64,000 nt of DNA. Origin: Bradyrhizobium sp. 200. GTDB taxonomy: Bacteria; Pseudomonadota; Alphaproteobacteria; Rhizobiales; Xanthobacteraceae. The translations under genes were made by a program, and so were the position numbers. The stretch is from assembly GCF_023100945.1 (NCBI RefSeq), contig NZ_CP064689.1:3330001-3394000 (forward strand), given 5' to 3'. The notes under the pieces are model-generated. The model was not told the origin of the DNA, did no database searches, and saw only the letters and a list, made by a program, of their open reading frames with translations. Positions 26,301 to 33,115 of the stretch are shown in pieces. The stretch's first letter is position 1; every line of letters begins with the position of its first letter.

Positions 26301-29113
26301 GCGTGGGCGGAGGCCATCTGCGCATTGCGCTCGATGGCAACATCGATGTTACCCTGCCGACGGATCGCTCGCAGATGCAGCACTACACCGAGTGGCTGAA
26401 GCGGCAGGGAGCGGTCGATACGCCCTCCTATCTGTTCACGCCGGTTTGGCAGAGTGGCAGACCGGATCGTCCCGCGGAACAGAGCTCCTGGTGGATCGAT
26501 TACACCAATTTCCAGCGCGGTGTCGGCGCCCTCGGCGGCGGTAATGTGGGCATCAGCGCCGGCGGAGATCTCAACAACCTGACGGTTGCGGTGCCGACCA
26601 ACGGCCGCGTGCGCGGTGGACGCACCGCCACCGAACAGAAGATCCTCGAGCTGCGCAACGGTGGCGCCATGACGGTGGAGGCCGGCGGCGCTGTGCGCGC
26701 CGGCTACTATTACATCGGGCGCGGTGCCGGCACGATCGAGGCCGGCGAATTCGCGGTCGGACGCGAAGTCAAGGTGACGAGCGGCGCGCAGGTGACGACC
26801 TATCCGATCGCACCGATCGTCTCGCTCGGCGATGCCACGCTGGACGTGCGCACCGCCGGTGATTTGCGGCTGCAGACGTTCCTCGATCCGCTGATGGTCG
26901 GCAGGGGCGAGACCTACGAATTCAGCTTCATGAGCGGTCAGACCGACCGCACGGCGCTCAGTCTCACCTCGACCGGCGGCGAAGTCACTCTGGTGGGCCA
27001 GACAACCTATCTCTCGAAGGACGCGGATTCTACCAGCTCTGCAGCTCTGGCCACCTTGAACGTCTTCGCCGGCAACATCTATCCGTCGAAGCTGCGCATC
27101 GCTGCGTTGAACGGCTCGGTGATCAACGCGGCGCAGTACAACACAACGACGGGCTCGGTGCCGACGCTTTACACGCTGCCGGGCAGCAGCCCGGAACTGC
27201 GGATTATCGCCGCGGACGACGTTCTTGTTGGCTCGATCCTCATGAGCCGCGCCACGCCCGCGATGATCCCTTCGCCGTTCGAGCCGGTTGCCGGAAATGT
27301 CCTCGTTCGCGTCAACCTCAGCGGGATGCATGGCGTTTTGACGAATCCCATCGGAGGGGCGCCTTCCACATCACACGCTCTGCACCTCTATAATCTGGGC
27401 AATCCGGCGCATCTGCCGAACGAGAACGACTACGAACCCAGCCGCATCTATGCCTTAAATGGCTCGATCATCGGCACCACCTATCCCTCGGGCGTCTCGA
27501 TCGTTACCGCCGGCGTCATGGCGAACGAGCAGACCTGGTTCCGCGCCGGCACCGACATCCGCAACATCAATTATAATTTGCGCAACATCCATCCAACCGA
27601 CGTATCGCTCGTCGAGGCCGGTAACGACATCGTCGGGGGGCCGATCTATGGTTCGATTTACGTGCAAGGGCCCGGTGCCGTTGCGGTGAGCGCCGGCCGC
27701 GACGTCTATGCGCCCGAATTGCATATCATGACGGTTGGCAATCGCGCCTACGATACGAACAACCGGCCAGTCAATTTCTCGCAGATCTTCGGTCTGCCAG
27801 ATGAGAGCGCCGCCATCACTGTGATGGCGGGTTTGAAAGGCAACCAGCCGTCCTATGACGCGTTTCTGGCGGCCTATCTCGATCCGTCGAACGTCGCGGC
27901 GATGCCGGACTATCTGAAGACAACCCTGGCGGACGGCACGATCGTGCCAATCTACTTCACCGACGCTTACGAACTCCGCAAGTCCGGACAGTCGCATAAA
28001 ATCCGCTCTGGTCTTGTCTCCTTCGTGAAAGACGTGACGGGCGAGACCCTGACGCTGCAGGATGCCTGGGCCAGGTTCCAGAGCCTGCCAATGCTGACCC
28101 GTGAACGCTTCGCACGGCAGGTCTACATGCAGGAATTGCGCGAAGCCGGCAAGGATCAAAGCGAGGCGGGCACCGACGGTCTGCCGCGCAACGGCGGTTA
28201 CAATCGCGGTTACACGGCGATCCAGACGTTGTTCCCCGGCAATGACTGGAAGGGTGATGTTGCGATCGGCAACGCCCTGTTCCGCACCATGGCGGGTGGC
28301 AATGTTGAAGTGCTCACCCCCGGCGGTGGCTTGCAGGTGGCGGCGTTGGGCAAGAACGCCCCGTCGGGTTACGGCCTGGTGACGTTGGGCTATGGCGACA
28401 TCAATATCTTCGCCCGTAACAATGTCGTTGTGAACCGCTCGCGCATTCTCACCTTTGGCGGTGGCGACGAGATCATCTGGTCAACGGTGGGTGATATCGA
28501 CGCCGGCCGCGGCGCCAAGACCGCCCGCGTGCCGTCGGCGCCTGAGGTCCAGACGGATATCGACGCGGTGACGCGCATTCTGGAGAAGGCCGACATTTCC
28601 GGCAGTGGCATCGGCACCATCGTTGGCTTCACCGGCGTGGAGGAGGGCGACGTCCATCTGATCGCGCCGCAGGGCACAGTCAATGCCGGCGACGCCGGCG
28701 TGCGGGTTAGCGGCAATCTCAATATTGCGGCCCTCTTCGTGCTGAATGCGAACAATTTCCAGGTCTCAGGTGAAGTCAAAGGTTTGCCGGCGAAAGAGAG
28801 TTCGGCGTCTCCCTTGAAGCTCGAGGGCGGCGACACCAGCCAGAGGGCGGCTACCGACGCGGCGAAGGATGTAACGCAATCCGGTGCAGGCCAGCAGCCC
28901 TCCGTCATCATCGTCGAGGTGCTCGGCTTCGGCGGCGGCGGTGGCGACGCTCCGGTCAATCAAGACGAGCAGCAGGAGCGGCGAGGCGGTGTGAATGAGC
29001 AAGGGACTCAAAATCCGGACAGCGCCTACCAGGTTTTAGGCGCGGGCCAAATGACGGCGGAAGAGGCCAGGCAGGTGATAGCCGAGCGCCGTCGTGTCTC
29101 CGGACGGCGATGA
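17363..29113 (+). CDS. Giant two-partner secretion exoprotein TpsA (filamentous haemagglutinin family, DUF3739)
   Basis: A 3,916-residue secreted adhesin-like protein. From the ATG at 17363 there is a signal peptide to about residue 36 and a Gln/Ala-rich coiled segment at 45-100. The haemagglutination-activity (TPS) domain lies at about 120-250, with the NQNGIIFG motif starting at residue 207. Thousands of residues of Gly/Ala/Ser/Thr-rich beta-helix repeats follow. A C-terminal DUF3739-type region at about 3632-3809 contains SRILTFGGGDEIIWS, GDIDAGRGAKTA and APQGTVNAGDAGV. The tail is Gln/Gly-rich with a GGGGG run. An upstream in-frame GTG at 17228 would add 45 residues of atypical, Cys-rich sequence. 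The gene is uninterrupted over 11.7 kb, so it is under selection. Export is expected through the TpsB at 3311. Confidence 0.93.
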   Translation: MPHNPSSARTRLFLHRALLASVSMAALLASPQACARPLGGNTPMPSQATQSASQDASRAAQQAANSLKRATQSIQAMQAAQQAARNLARTAPSTVQNGLRSGGLVVMPGATPGTTDGGAGLWQGANLPTEVQSGGRTKVTVRQNEQKAILTWKEFNVSRETDLYFDQRAGGADAKNWIALNRVTNPGAAPSQILGSIKAEGQVYVINQNGIIFGGASQINVNTLVASSLSLSNQQFLAGINTSIVVSNGLAGYMHLPQFGDYNPNLPDTTKSADPANPVGQPAPFMPANAPGDVVVKAGAEIAAASGGKVMLFAPKVINSGQVSAQDGQVIMAAGEQIYLRTNISTQSDVPAAVRGLDVAVTGLMPWLFNYDHLRGALSGLPLNNPNNPPLYSESPYGQSLRDIILPLMEARAAAVGYQVVNNGIVEANHGNITVMARGIVQNGLLSASTALNNRDGSIRLLAYSNGMMASSGSTDPAFLYWQTGSLHLMPGSVTSAMPDLSDASEIELSALSTRYKPGRVELRGNLIDIQSQANVIVPAGTISVVASSAAQLADEPVSGETPVRDGSRIHIGEEAYLSVAGLKDIAIAMDRNFVEAELRINELRDSVLYRDSWLRGQKIVVDRRESGTFTDGPMAGVSWGGAAGSWVGTPLADVSAWIGVGKTDLGELSTVGGSIFISSSGSIVTRTGSILDVSGGSVRYADGWVKTTKLLGADGRVYDIGDARPDQAYVAFAGGFTRSHDRWGITETWTSRLGKTGARYERGYTEGRDAGSIQLYAAEGVVLEGSYWGGVVVGERQAAAAKYAKAGSLTFGGKDDSDRLWLLDKLIITGNPVMLPKDFTATTALDASWYSPPPNASYLPERTTYLDPGVLAASELGKIELYVSDDFTLTQGTTLNLTPRSTFSVLANSVDSYRQNFRIDGTIRTAGGTVNLLHAESVKFGTTGAIDVSGDWVNELTNGMAALAPQVDGGTITLMNAQFDVGAVLDVSGGGWLKNRSGKLQTQAGDGGTIQLNTIDMAEFAKADLRGYSAGSGGSLAFSTTGNLQIGGDVPAAADTFRLPETLFTERGFSSLQIGAGGSIIVPAGVTVSQLARSVDLTDAAARFGSGTKLADMKLADMGPLVVLPLPQRVNLKPTSLSLAGNNISIGAGAIVQTDIGGRITLAASTNVGGATEISGRLQALAGTINVSAGTVAVTATGALVANGVPVIQTGAFGLREGVVLGGGSVTLTSTTLALQAGSLIDVSGASGEIDLPLSGALGSHSTATVALASNGGSISVSGQGLMEGTWRGHAGGSGARGGALTLSSGTLSASLIVSDTAAAQPGLVVRPSLLQSAGFADLTLSSSSTIRLESVDLTVGGSISIVGALVNGNGTSSRLSAPYISWRGVSSSGPTRAGTLTLAASLIDINSASVRGFEQSVLEASDIRLTPLRLGLGASLDVDGTLVLKAGQVYPTSQTSATIRASDKIVVQQNGEAGLALSVGGSLTLEAPVIEQGGTLRAPLGQITLKASQRLTLGSGSVTSVSGDGLILPYGNLSNNESWTIVTSELGQPVTIASLPEKRITLDAPSVDLAAGSVVDIRGGGDLYAWEHVPGPGGSHNVLSRPGLYAIVPALNNTIGVPDATLRSGDRIWLDGGSGLAAGWYTLLPAHYALRPGAFAIQVVGGSQGAAVSKSTILTDGSRIVSGYRANSLDGSRDQLLSSWRVMSGEVLRKYSEYNEAFASTFFASDAFKLTQYRLTGHNIVTPRLPIDGGSVVFKATQDLILNGQLRSQAAAGGRGGLVDIAAQKIAILGTGQDAGALRADGYLVIDAVNLSGFGAGSLLVGGVRSGDTGGLRVDVTADNIIVRNGSSSALTGSEIILAASEMIDVGAGSVIAARGEAPTGAGDLVMAPQVPQSINNNGTPNNSSDDFVVPARDWGALIRVSNGDAVRVRRTNVDTTVGGQVTIGAGAVIDGGKALLIDATRSTAVTQATLSGAALSLASGRIGFGGGSGLVIDAAALAALASTQHLTLRSYSSIDFHRGIDLSGLNAVTFDAAVLAGYGSNPITVVGNRLVLENTAAAFSEPAGAGHSTLSLTAAELAFGEGAKALRGFDTVMLTGTTRIVGEGNGRLDAGAATLTFSTPVLTGRGGASQSVTTTGAIAVAASGSTGPRDLDSLGARWSLTGRSVAFDGRIDALGGAVDLASTNGDVILAGGSLIDVGGFGKQFFDVAEYADAGRISLSAVGGSVLLNAGATLDLGSARDADGRAVGGGAGTLALASDGSQVVLDGTIKATAAAGQRGASFSLDIATLPNFAALSQRLNESGFSKSRAFRVRSGDVTVDGTTLAEEFSLSADQGIVTVAGTIDARARYGGVIAIYGGQGLVMTSAALRAGATDTVDHLGSGRVTLGISGGTLNIQGGLIDVAGGEGGKVTLRAPVIEQPGADTVNVSFTGAIAGAREIVLEGYKRFDLAQFAGNSNYVGVTINGSGQAELDLAATATGKLNVLADYGAGTLVEFVRDFDISAAYGALSGLAGQANFHARAGMELNHTGDIVLKSNWNLGAGVVDQAGAIAAGAMAIDPILNKPYVVAGRQGDLLANHTTMIYRTGGSIFGEPGVLTLRAGGNLVLNGSISDGFFNFADPLDADYVAKANSYIADYKLLLNGGFNSGGGTTALTGWSAYTSTTALPTRYLGLSFGSTQTTFIPTVLQDIRASSLHVPYSAAANSPVAQGTMTGGAGDAEKYADLFPGVSQGGGQTVAPASWSYTLVAGATAPDQAADPLQRMAGTSGSILLQEQPSFTYTANPAQQTRSSVVIDLNTGFSTSSAPNTNSGTTTPENWLTPITSYSGVNDNATAVVAVGRLDAFPARALFDQLFAEFIAEKSLVRNSTDPAKGYKIIESSSSGYNFVMSVANFKLFYNEKIVPNLTAILATYTLPTPPVPPVQMTASAATMVRTGTGDINIAASGDIQLKGGASIYTAGRRDLAVLNDFTTAPASAAYGVGGGHLRIALDGNIDVTLPTDRSQMQHYTEWLKRQGAVDTPSYLFTPVWQSGRPDRPAEQSSWWIDYTNFQRGVGALGGGNVGISAGGDLNNLTVAVPTNGRVRGGRTATEQKILELRNGGAMTVEAGGAVRAGYYYIGRGAGTIEAGEFAVGREVKVTSGAQVTTYPIAPIVSLGDATLDVRTAGDLRLQTFLDPLMVGRGETYEFSFMSGQTDRTALSLTSTGGEVTLVGQTTYLSKDADSTSSAALATLNVFAGNIYPSKLRIAALNGSVINAAQYNTTTGSVPTLYTLPGSSPELRIIAADDVLVGSILMSRATPAMIPSPFEPVAGNVLVRVNLSGMHGVLTNPIGGAPSTSHALHLYNLGNPAHLPNENDYEPSRIYALNGSIIGTTYPSGVSIVTAGVMANEQTWFRAGTDIRNINYNLRNIHPTDVSLVEAGNDIVGGPIYGSIYVQGPGAVAVSAGRDVYAPELHIMTVGNRAYDTNNRPVNFSQIFGLPDESAAITVMAGLKGNQPSYDAFLAAYLDPSNVAAMPDYLKTTLADGTIVPIYFTDAYELRKSGQSHKIRSGLVSFVKDVTGETLTLQDAWARFQSLPMLTRERFARQVYMQELREAGKDQSEAGTDGLPRNGGYNRGYTAIQTLFPGNDWKGDVAIGNALFRTMAGGNVEVLTPGGGLQVAALGKNAPSGYGLVTLGYGDINIFARNNVVVNRSRILTFGGGDEIIWSTVGDIDAGRGAKTARVPSAPEVQTDIDAVTRILEKADISGSGIGTIVGFTGVEEGDVHLIAPQGTVNAGDAGVRVSGNLNIAALFVLNANNFQVSGEVKGLPAKESSASPLKLEGGDTSQRAATDAAKDVTQSGAGQQPSVIIVEVLGFGGGGGDAPVNQDEQQERRGGVNEQGTQNPDSAYQVLGAGQMTAEEARQVIAERRRVSGRR

Positions 29114-29709
29114 GGCGCGAAAGATGTTCACTACGTTCGGGACGCAGGGGACTGTCCGTTCAGGATATTTTCAAGGAAATGGTCGCCGATGAAGCGCGCA
29201 ATGATTTGATATTCGATGATGTCTTGCGTGCGTTGGAAGCGGGCCGTTTACCCGTCGTGATAACCGAGCGTACTGCTCATTTGGAGATCATCGCAAAGCG
29301 TCTTGAGCGGTTCGCAAAGCATGTGATCGTATTGCGCGGTGGACAAAGCGAGAAGCAGCGCCGCGACAACGCCGCGCGGCTCGCGGCAATTCCCCACGCC
29401 GAGGAACGTGTCATAGTCGCGACCGGACGCTACCTGGGCGAGGGTTTCGATGATTCCCGCCTCGATACCCTTTTTCTTACCATGCCGATTGCTTGGAAAG
29501 GCACGCTTGCTCAGTATGCCGGCCGCTTGCATCGTCTCAACGACGCCAAGCGCGAGGTGATCATATATGATTATGCCGACATGAGAGTGCCGGTTCTGGC
29601 CCGAATGGCTGCGAAACGCCGTGTTGGCTATCAGGCGATAGGTTACAAGGTGTTGGGTACTCCCGATTTGTTTTCCGGTCAGGCGGTCACACCGAACGAA
29701 CCCATATAA
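29110..29709 (+). pseudogene. C-terminal helicase fragment, TOTE conflict-system-like
   Basis: A 199-residue frame whose start overlaps the tpsA stop (ATGA). From about residue 25 it matches the C-terminal lobe of a superfamily 2 helicase. It has a VVITERTAHLEIIAKRL segment, a motif V-like VATGRYLGEGFDD, and motif VI in QYAGRLHRL, then YDYADMRVPVLARM and GYQAIGYKVL. The Walker A and DEAD-box motifs of the N-terminal lobe are absent, so it cannot be a working helicase alone. The ending resembles helicases joined to TOTE conflict-system primases, as I recall that family. The first 25 residues do not fit and were probably joined by rearrangement. I call it a remnant, though the frame itself is intact. 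Confidence 0.65.
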
Positions 29710-29841
29710 GCTACGCGCGGGTTGCTGATCGATCAGCCGTCCGCGTCACGGCGGTCCCGTTTCCAATTCAAATTCGGCGAACTGGCGTAGTTGAACGCGG
29801 CCAAAGCATACGCCGAGGCGTGGTACTGCGTGGGCATTTTT

Positions 29842-29860
29842 GGTACTGCCGTGCAGTACC
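29842..29860. promoter_or_regulatory. Perfect inverted repeat, candidate operator
   Basis: GGTACTGC and GCAGTACC are exact reverse complements separated by CGT. The left arm is also repeated directly at 29821-29829 (TGGTACTGC), 20 bp away, which is two helical turns. No T-run follows, so a terminator is unlikely. Confidence 0.45.
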
Positions 29861-30083
29861 CGGCAAAGTTGAAATAAGCGCAAATGGGCGAGCGATCTGA
29901 TCAAGCCGTTGAAAAGAAAGGAAAATGCTTTAGCTCTGGCGCTTCAGATTGTCCGCTGGACCAAAATCGATTGGACGGACAAAGGGTAATTAGGTGAAAT
30001 GAAAACAATATGTTAGGCCAGTTCTTTTCCGTGGCACCCATGATGGATTGGAGCGAGAGTTTAAGATTTTCAGATAGTTGGAA

Positions 30084-30130
30084 GGCGACGTGTGCACGAT
30101 GCGTGCACCGGGAGAAGAAAATCTAGAGAC
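30084..30130. repeat. Left copy of a 45-48 bp direct repeat flanking the catabolic region
   Basis: The segment shares GTGTGCA, GATG, GTGCACCGGGAGA and AGAAAATCTAG in the same order with 47752-47799, with small gaps. It contains a perfect 7-bp inverted repeat, GTGCACG and CGTGCAC around ATG (30092-30108). Both copies lie just beyond the 3' end of a minus-strand gene. Confidence 0.7.
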
Positions 30131-30197
30131 AACCAACGTGAGCCGCCTCGAAGTTGAGCCTGGTGGACTTTGCGGCCATGGGTTGATTGTTTCGAGG

Positions 30198-31622
30198 TTA
30201 GGTGGGTCGCGTTAGTCGCGGGCGGCGGGCGAACAGCGAAGCGTCACGCGCCAGATGTTGGCCGGCTCCCTTGCGGCCAACCAGGTTGCCATCGGCGACC
30301 ACGGCTTCACCGCGTACCAGCGTGGTCACTGGCCAACCGGTGACCCGGAAGCCCTCATAGGGCGTGTAGTCAGGACCATGATGCAGGATATCCTGGCTGA
30401 TCGTAACCTCGCGCGCGGGATCCCAGATCGCAATGTCTGCATCCGAGCCGATCGCGATCGTGCCCTTTCGCGGATAGAGACCATAGGTCTTGGCATGGTT
30501 GGTCGCCGAGAGCGCAACGAACCGGTTCAGATCGATTCGTCTCTTGACCACGCCTTCCGAAAACAGAATCGGCAGCCGCGTCTCGACGCCGGGAATGCCG
30601 TTCGGCACCCAGCGAAAGCTGGTACGGCCTTTCGGGGCGAGCTTTCCGGTTGTGTCGTAACGGAACGCGCAATGATCGGAGGAGAAAACGCTGAAGGTTC
30701 CTTGCTGCAATCCTTCCCAGCAGGCGACCTGGCTTGGGAGATCGCGTGGCGGTGGGCTGCAGACGTATTTGGTGCCCTCCATGTTGAGCCCTTCCATGTC
30801 CTTCTCGGTCAAGACGAGATATTGCGGGCAGGTTTCGCCAAACACCTTGAGGCCGCGCTGCTGCGCGCGGCGGATTTCCTCCATCGCCTGACGGTTGGAT
30901 ACGTGGACGATCATCACCGGGACGTCGATCAACTCGGCGAGGGCGATGGCGCGGTGGGTGGCTTCTCGTTCGACGGCAATTGGCCGAGATGTACCGTGGA
31001 AATGCGGTGCGGTATGACCAGCTTGCTCGAGGCGATCCGTGAGGAAGCGGATGGCATCGAAATTCTCGGCGTGGACCATGACCAGCGCGCCGGTCTCGCG
31101 CGCGACCGACATCACCTCCAGGATCTGGCGGTCGCTGAGCGCCAGGTCTTCATAGGTCATGAACACCTTGAACGAGGTGTAGCCGTCCTTGATCAGTGCC
31201 GGGAGCTCCTGACCGAGAACCTGCTCGGTCGGGTCTGATATGATCAGGTGGAAACTGACGTCGATGTAGCAGTTGCCATCGGCTTTGGCGTGATAATCCT
31301 GCACCGCCTGACGCAGGCTGTGTCCGCGTTCTTGCAAGCAGAACGGCAGCACCGTGGTGTTGCCGCCGAAGGCGGCGGCACGCGTGCCGCTCTCGAAATC
31401 ATCGGCCATCACGATGCCTGGCCCGCTCGGCTGGGAAAGATGGACGTGGCTGTCGATGCCGCCGGGCAGGACCAGCCGGCCGGTGGCATCGATGGTCTGT
31501 CCGGCGGCGCCGAGATCGTGCCCGAGTGCGGTGATCCGTCCACCCGCTATCCCGACGTCGCAGGCGAAGGTGTCCGACGCCGTTGCTACCGTACCGCCAC
31601 GGATGATGGTGTCGAATGTCAT
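30198..31622 (-). CDS. Dihydropyrimidinase/hydantoinase-family amidohydrolase
   Basis: A 474-residue cyclic amidohydrolase that opens cyclic ureides or imides such as hydantoins or dihydropyrimidines. All binuclear-metal residues of the family are visible: the HVH pair at H59 and H61 in GGIDSHVHLSQ, the carboxylated Lys at 152 in TSFKVFMTY, H184 in VHAEN, H240 in VHVSN, and Asp316 in SSDHC. Its length is normal. It is the last gene of a leftward run that starts with the LacI regulator, 75 bp after the binding-protein gene. The exact substrate cannot be read from sequence; the neighbours suggest the ring-opened acid enters a CoA-linked pathway. Confidence 0.92.
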   Translation of the reverse strand: MTFDTIIRGGTVATASDTFACDVGIAGGRITALGHDLGAAGQTIDATGRLVLPGGIDSHVHLSQPSGPGIVMADDFESGTRAAAFGGNTTVLPFCLQERGHSLRQAVQDYHAKADGNCYIDVSFHLIISDPTEQVLGQELPALIKDGYTSFKVFMTYEDLALSDRQILEVMSVARETGALVMVHAENFDAIRFLTDRLEQAGHTAPHFHGTSRPIAVEREATHRAIALAELIDVPVMIVHVSNRQAMEEIRRAQQRGLKVFGETCPQYLVLTEKDMEGLNMEGTKYVCSPPPRDLPSQVACWEGLQQGTFSVFSSDHCAFRYDTTGKLAPKGRTSFRWVPNGIPGVETRLPILFSEGVVKRRIDLNRFVALSATNHAKTYGLYPRKGTIAIGSDADIAIWDPAREVTISQDILHHGPDYTPYEGFRVTGWPVTTLVRGEAVVADGNLVGRKGAGQHLARDASLFARRPRLTRPT

Positions 31623-31697
31623 GTCGCACTCCCGTCCGATCGCTCTGCGGGTCAGTCGCCGATGAAGCGTTGCTGTACTTCGCAGCAGCGCTCGCCC

Positions 31698-32534
31698 TCA
31701 GTTGGTGGGACCGTCGCCGCGGATGGCGAAGGTGGTGGTCTTCAGCTTGGTCATGCCAAACTTGTCGAACAGCTTGTCATAGGTGCCGTCGGCACGGATC
31801 GCCGTCAGCGCATTCGCCATCGCCTGCGCCAGCAGCTTGTCGCGGAAGGCGAAGGTGATTTCGGTGCCGGCGATGTCCCTGACCCAGATCTTTGCGATCC
31901 CGCGCTGCTCGAGCGAGTTGGCGGTTTCGTTGATGTTGAGTGCCGCCTCAAGCTGTCCGGCGCGCAAGGCGGCCGAGGTCGCGGTGACGGTCGTGAAGGT
32001 GCGGAGCTCGATCTCTTTAAGGCCTTTCGCCACCATCGCGGCGTTGAACTCGCGGGCCTTGCGCTCGGTGTAGGTCGCCGACTCGACGCCGACGACCCGG
32101 CCGGCGAGATCTTCGAACTTTTCCAGCCTCAGACTGGAGGAGGGATCGGTATAAATGCTGATCGCCTGCAGCGCGTAGGGCACGAGGTACAACATCTTCG
32201 AGCGCTCCTCGGTCCAGAACAGGCCGGTGTTGATGGTATCGAAGCGGCCGGAGCGCAAAGCCGGGATCATCGGCGGAAAATCCATCCGCAAAAACACCGG
32301 CTCGATGCAGATGCGCTTGGCGATCTCGCGGGCGAGCTCGACATTGAGCCCCTGCAGCTCACCCTTGTCATCGACGAATTGCTGCGGCGGCAGGGTCGGG
32401 TTGATCGACATCTGCCATTTGCCGGCTTCGATCAGGCTCGATGCCGGCACTTTCGACGTGCAGCTCTGGGCGTGAGCTGCGGTGGCGAGACCGACCAGCA
32501 CGATGAGGGCGGGGAAGGCCTTGAGAAATCGCAT
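31698..32534 (-). CDS. Amino-acid-type ABC transporter substrate-binding protein
   Basis: A 278-residue periplasmic binding protein (SBP family 3) with a signal peptide ending at AAHAQ near residue 23. Typical features are the PPQQFVDDKGELQGLNVELAREIAKR lobe start (read as PPQQFVDDKG then LQGLNVELA), MDFPPMIPALRSGRFDTI, and a C-terminal DGTYDKLFDKFG. It is clearly paralogous to the binding protein at 44212, sharing FWTEERSK and VPYA.QAIS motifs. No permease or ATPase lies in this operon, so it may use the transporter encoded at 45066-46665. A strong Shine-Dalgarno-like GGAG is present upstream. Confidence 0.9.
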   Translation of the reverse strand: MRFLKAFPALIVLVGLATAAHAQSCTSKVPASSLIEAGKWQMSINPTLPPQQFVDDKGELQGLNVELAREIAKRICIEPVFLRMDFPPMIPALRSGRFDTINTGLFWTEERSKMLYLVPYALQAISIYTDPSSSLRLEKFEDLAGRVVGVESATYTERKAREFNAAMVAKGLKEIELRTFTTVTATSAALRAGQLEAALNINETANSLEQRGIAKIWVRDIAGTEITFAFRDKLLAQAMANALTAIRADGTYDKLFDKFGMTKLKTTTFAIRGDGPTN

Positions 32535-32604
32535 GATGTGAACTCCCGTGAAGGTGAAAAAGTGAGGAGGCGTTCTCCGGATCCGGCGTTTTTTTGTTGC
32601 CTTG

Positions 32605-33105
32605 TCATGTCGCGTCCCGCGTGTCGAATTGCTGATCCGGCTGGCGGGTGAGGATCAGCGATGTATGACGCGCTTCCGTCACCACTTCATCGCGCTGGTT
32701 GATCAGGACGAGCGCCTCGATGACGATGCCGCGCGTGGGATTGCGGGTCAGGCGCTTCTCCACGAAACGGAAGCGCACGCGCAAGCGGTCGCCGACGACG
32801 ACCGGACCCTTGAAACGCACCTCGTCCCAGCCGAGCGAGGCGACGGAGGTCTCCTCATAGAGTTTTAGCTCCGACTTCAGACCTTCCATCAGGGAAAGGC
32901 CGTACAGTCCATGCGCTATCACTGCCGGGAAGCCGCGCGACTTCGCGTAAGTGGCGTCGATATGCAGCGGGTGATGGTCGCGCGTGATATCGGCGAAAGC
33001 CGCGATATCGGCCGGCGTCACCGCGTGCGCCGCGCTCTCGAACTGCGTGCCGAGCTCGATATCCTCGTAGCGGAGATTGATCGGCGCGGTAGTTGTGGTG
33101 CCCAT
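32605..33105 (-). CDS. MaoC-family hotdog dehydratase
   Basis: A 166-residue hotdog-fold protein of the MaoC (R)-specific enoyl-CoA hydratase family. The hydratase signature is seen as ADITRDHHPLHIDATYAKSRGF followed by VIAHGLYGLSL, with the Asp/His pair of the active site. It would hydrate an enoyl-CoA intermediate. ATG at 33105 is chosen because it lies 10 bp after the upstream CoA-transferase stop; a longer frame would overlap that gene. It belongs to the leftward catabolic operon. Confidence 0.88.
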   Translation of the reverse strand: MGTTTTAPINLRYEDIELGTQFESAAHAVTPADIAAFADITRDHHPLHIDATYAKSRGFPAVIAHGLYGLSLMEGLKSELKLYEETSVASLGWDEVRFKGPVVVGDRLRVRFRFVEKRLTRNPTRGIVIEALVLINQRDEVVTEARHTSLILTRQPDQQFDTRDAT

Positions 33106-33115
33106 GGGTGTGTCC

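Larger units (their letters stand above)
29710..30197. other. Intergenic junction without a convincing gene
   Basis: The 488 bp between the helicase fragment and the hydantoinase stop contain no long frame. A frame at about 29880-29990 encodes some 38 residues, including ALALALQIVRWTKIDW, which could be a tail of a lost gene but is too short to assign. The stretch is less GC-rich than its neighbours. It contains a palindrome at 29842-29860 and one copy of the direct repeat described at 30084. Confidence 0.6.

Noticed and set aside
32577..32595. CCGGATCCGG followed by seven T as an intrinsic terminator
   Set aside because: It would act on the plus strand, but both flanking genes are on the minus strand, and a self-complementary 10-mer leaves at most a three-pair stem after loop formation.
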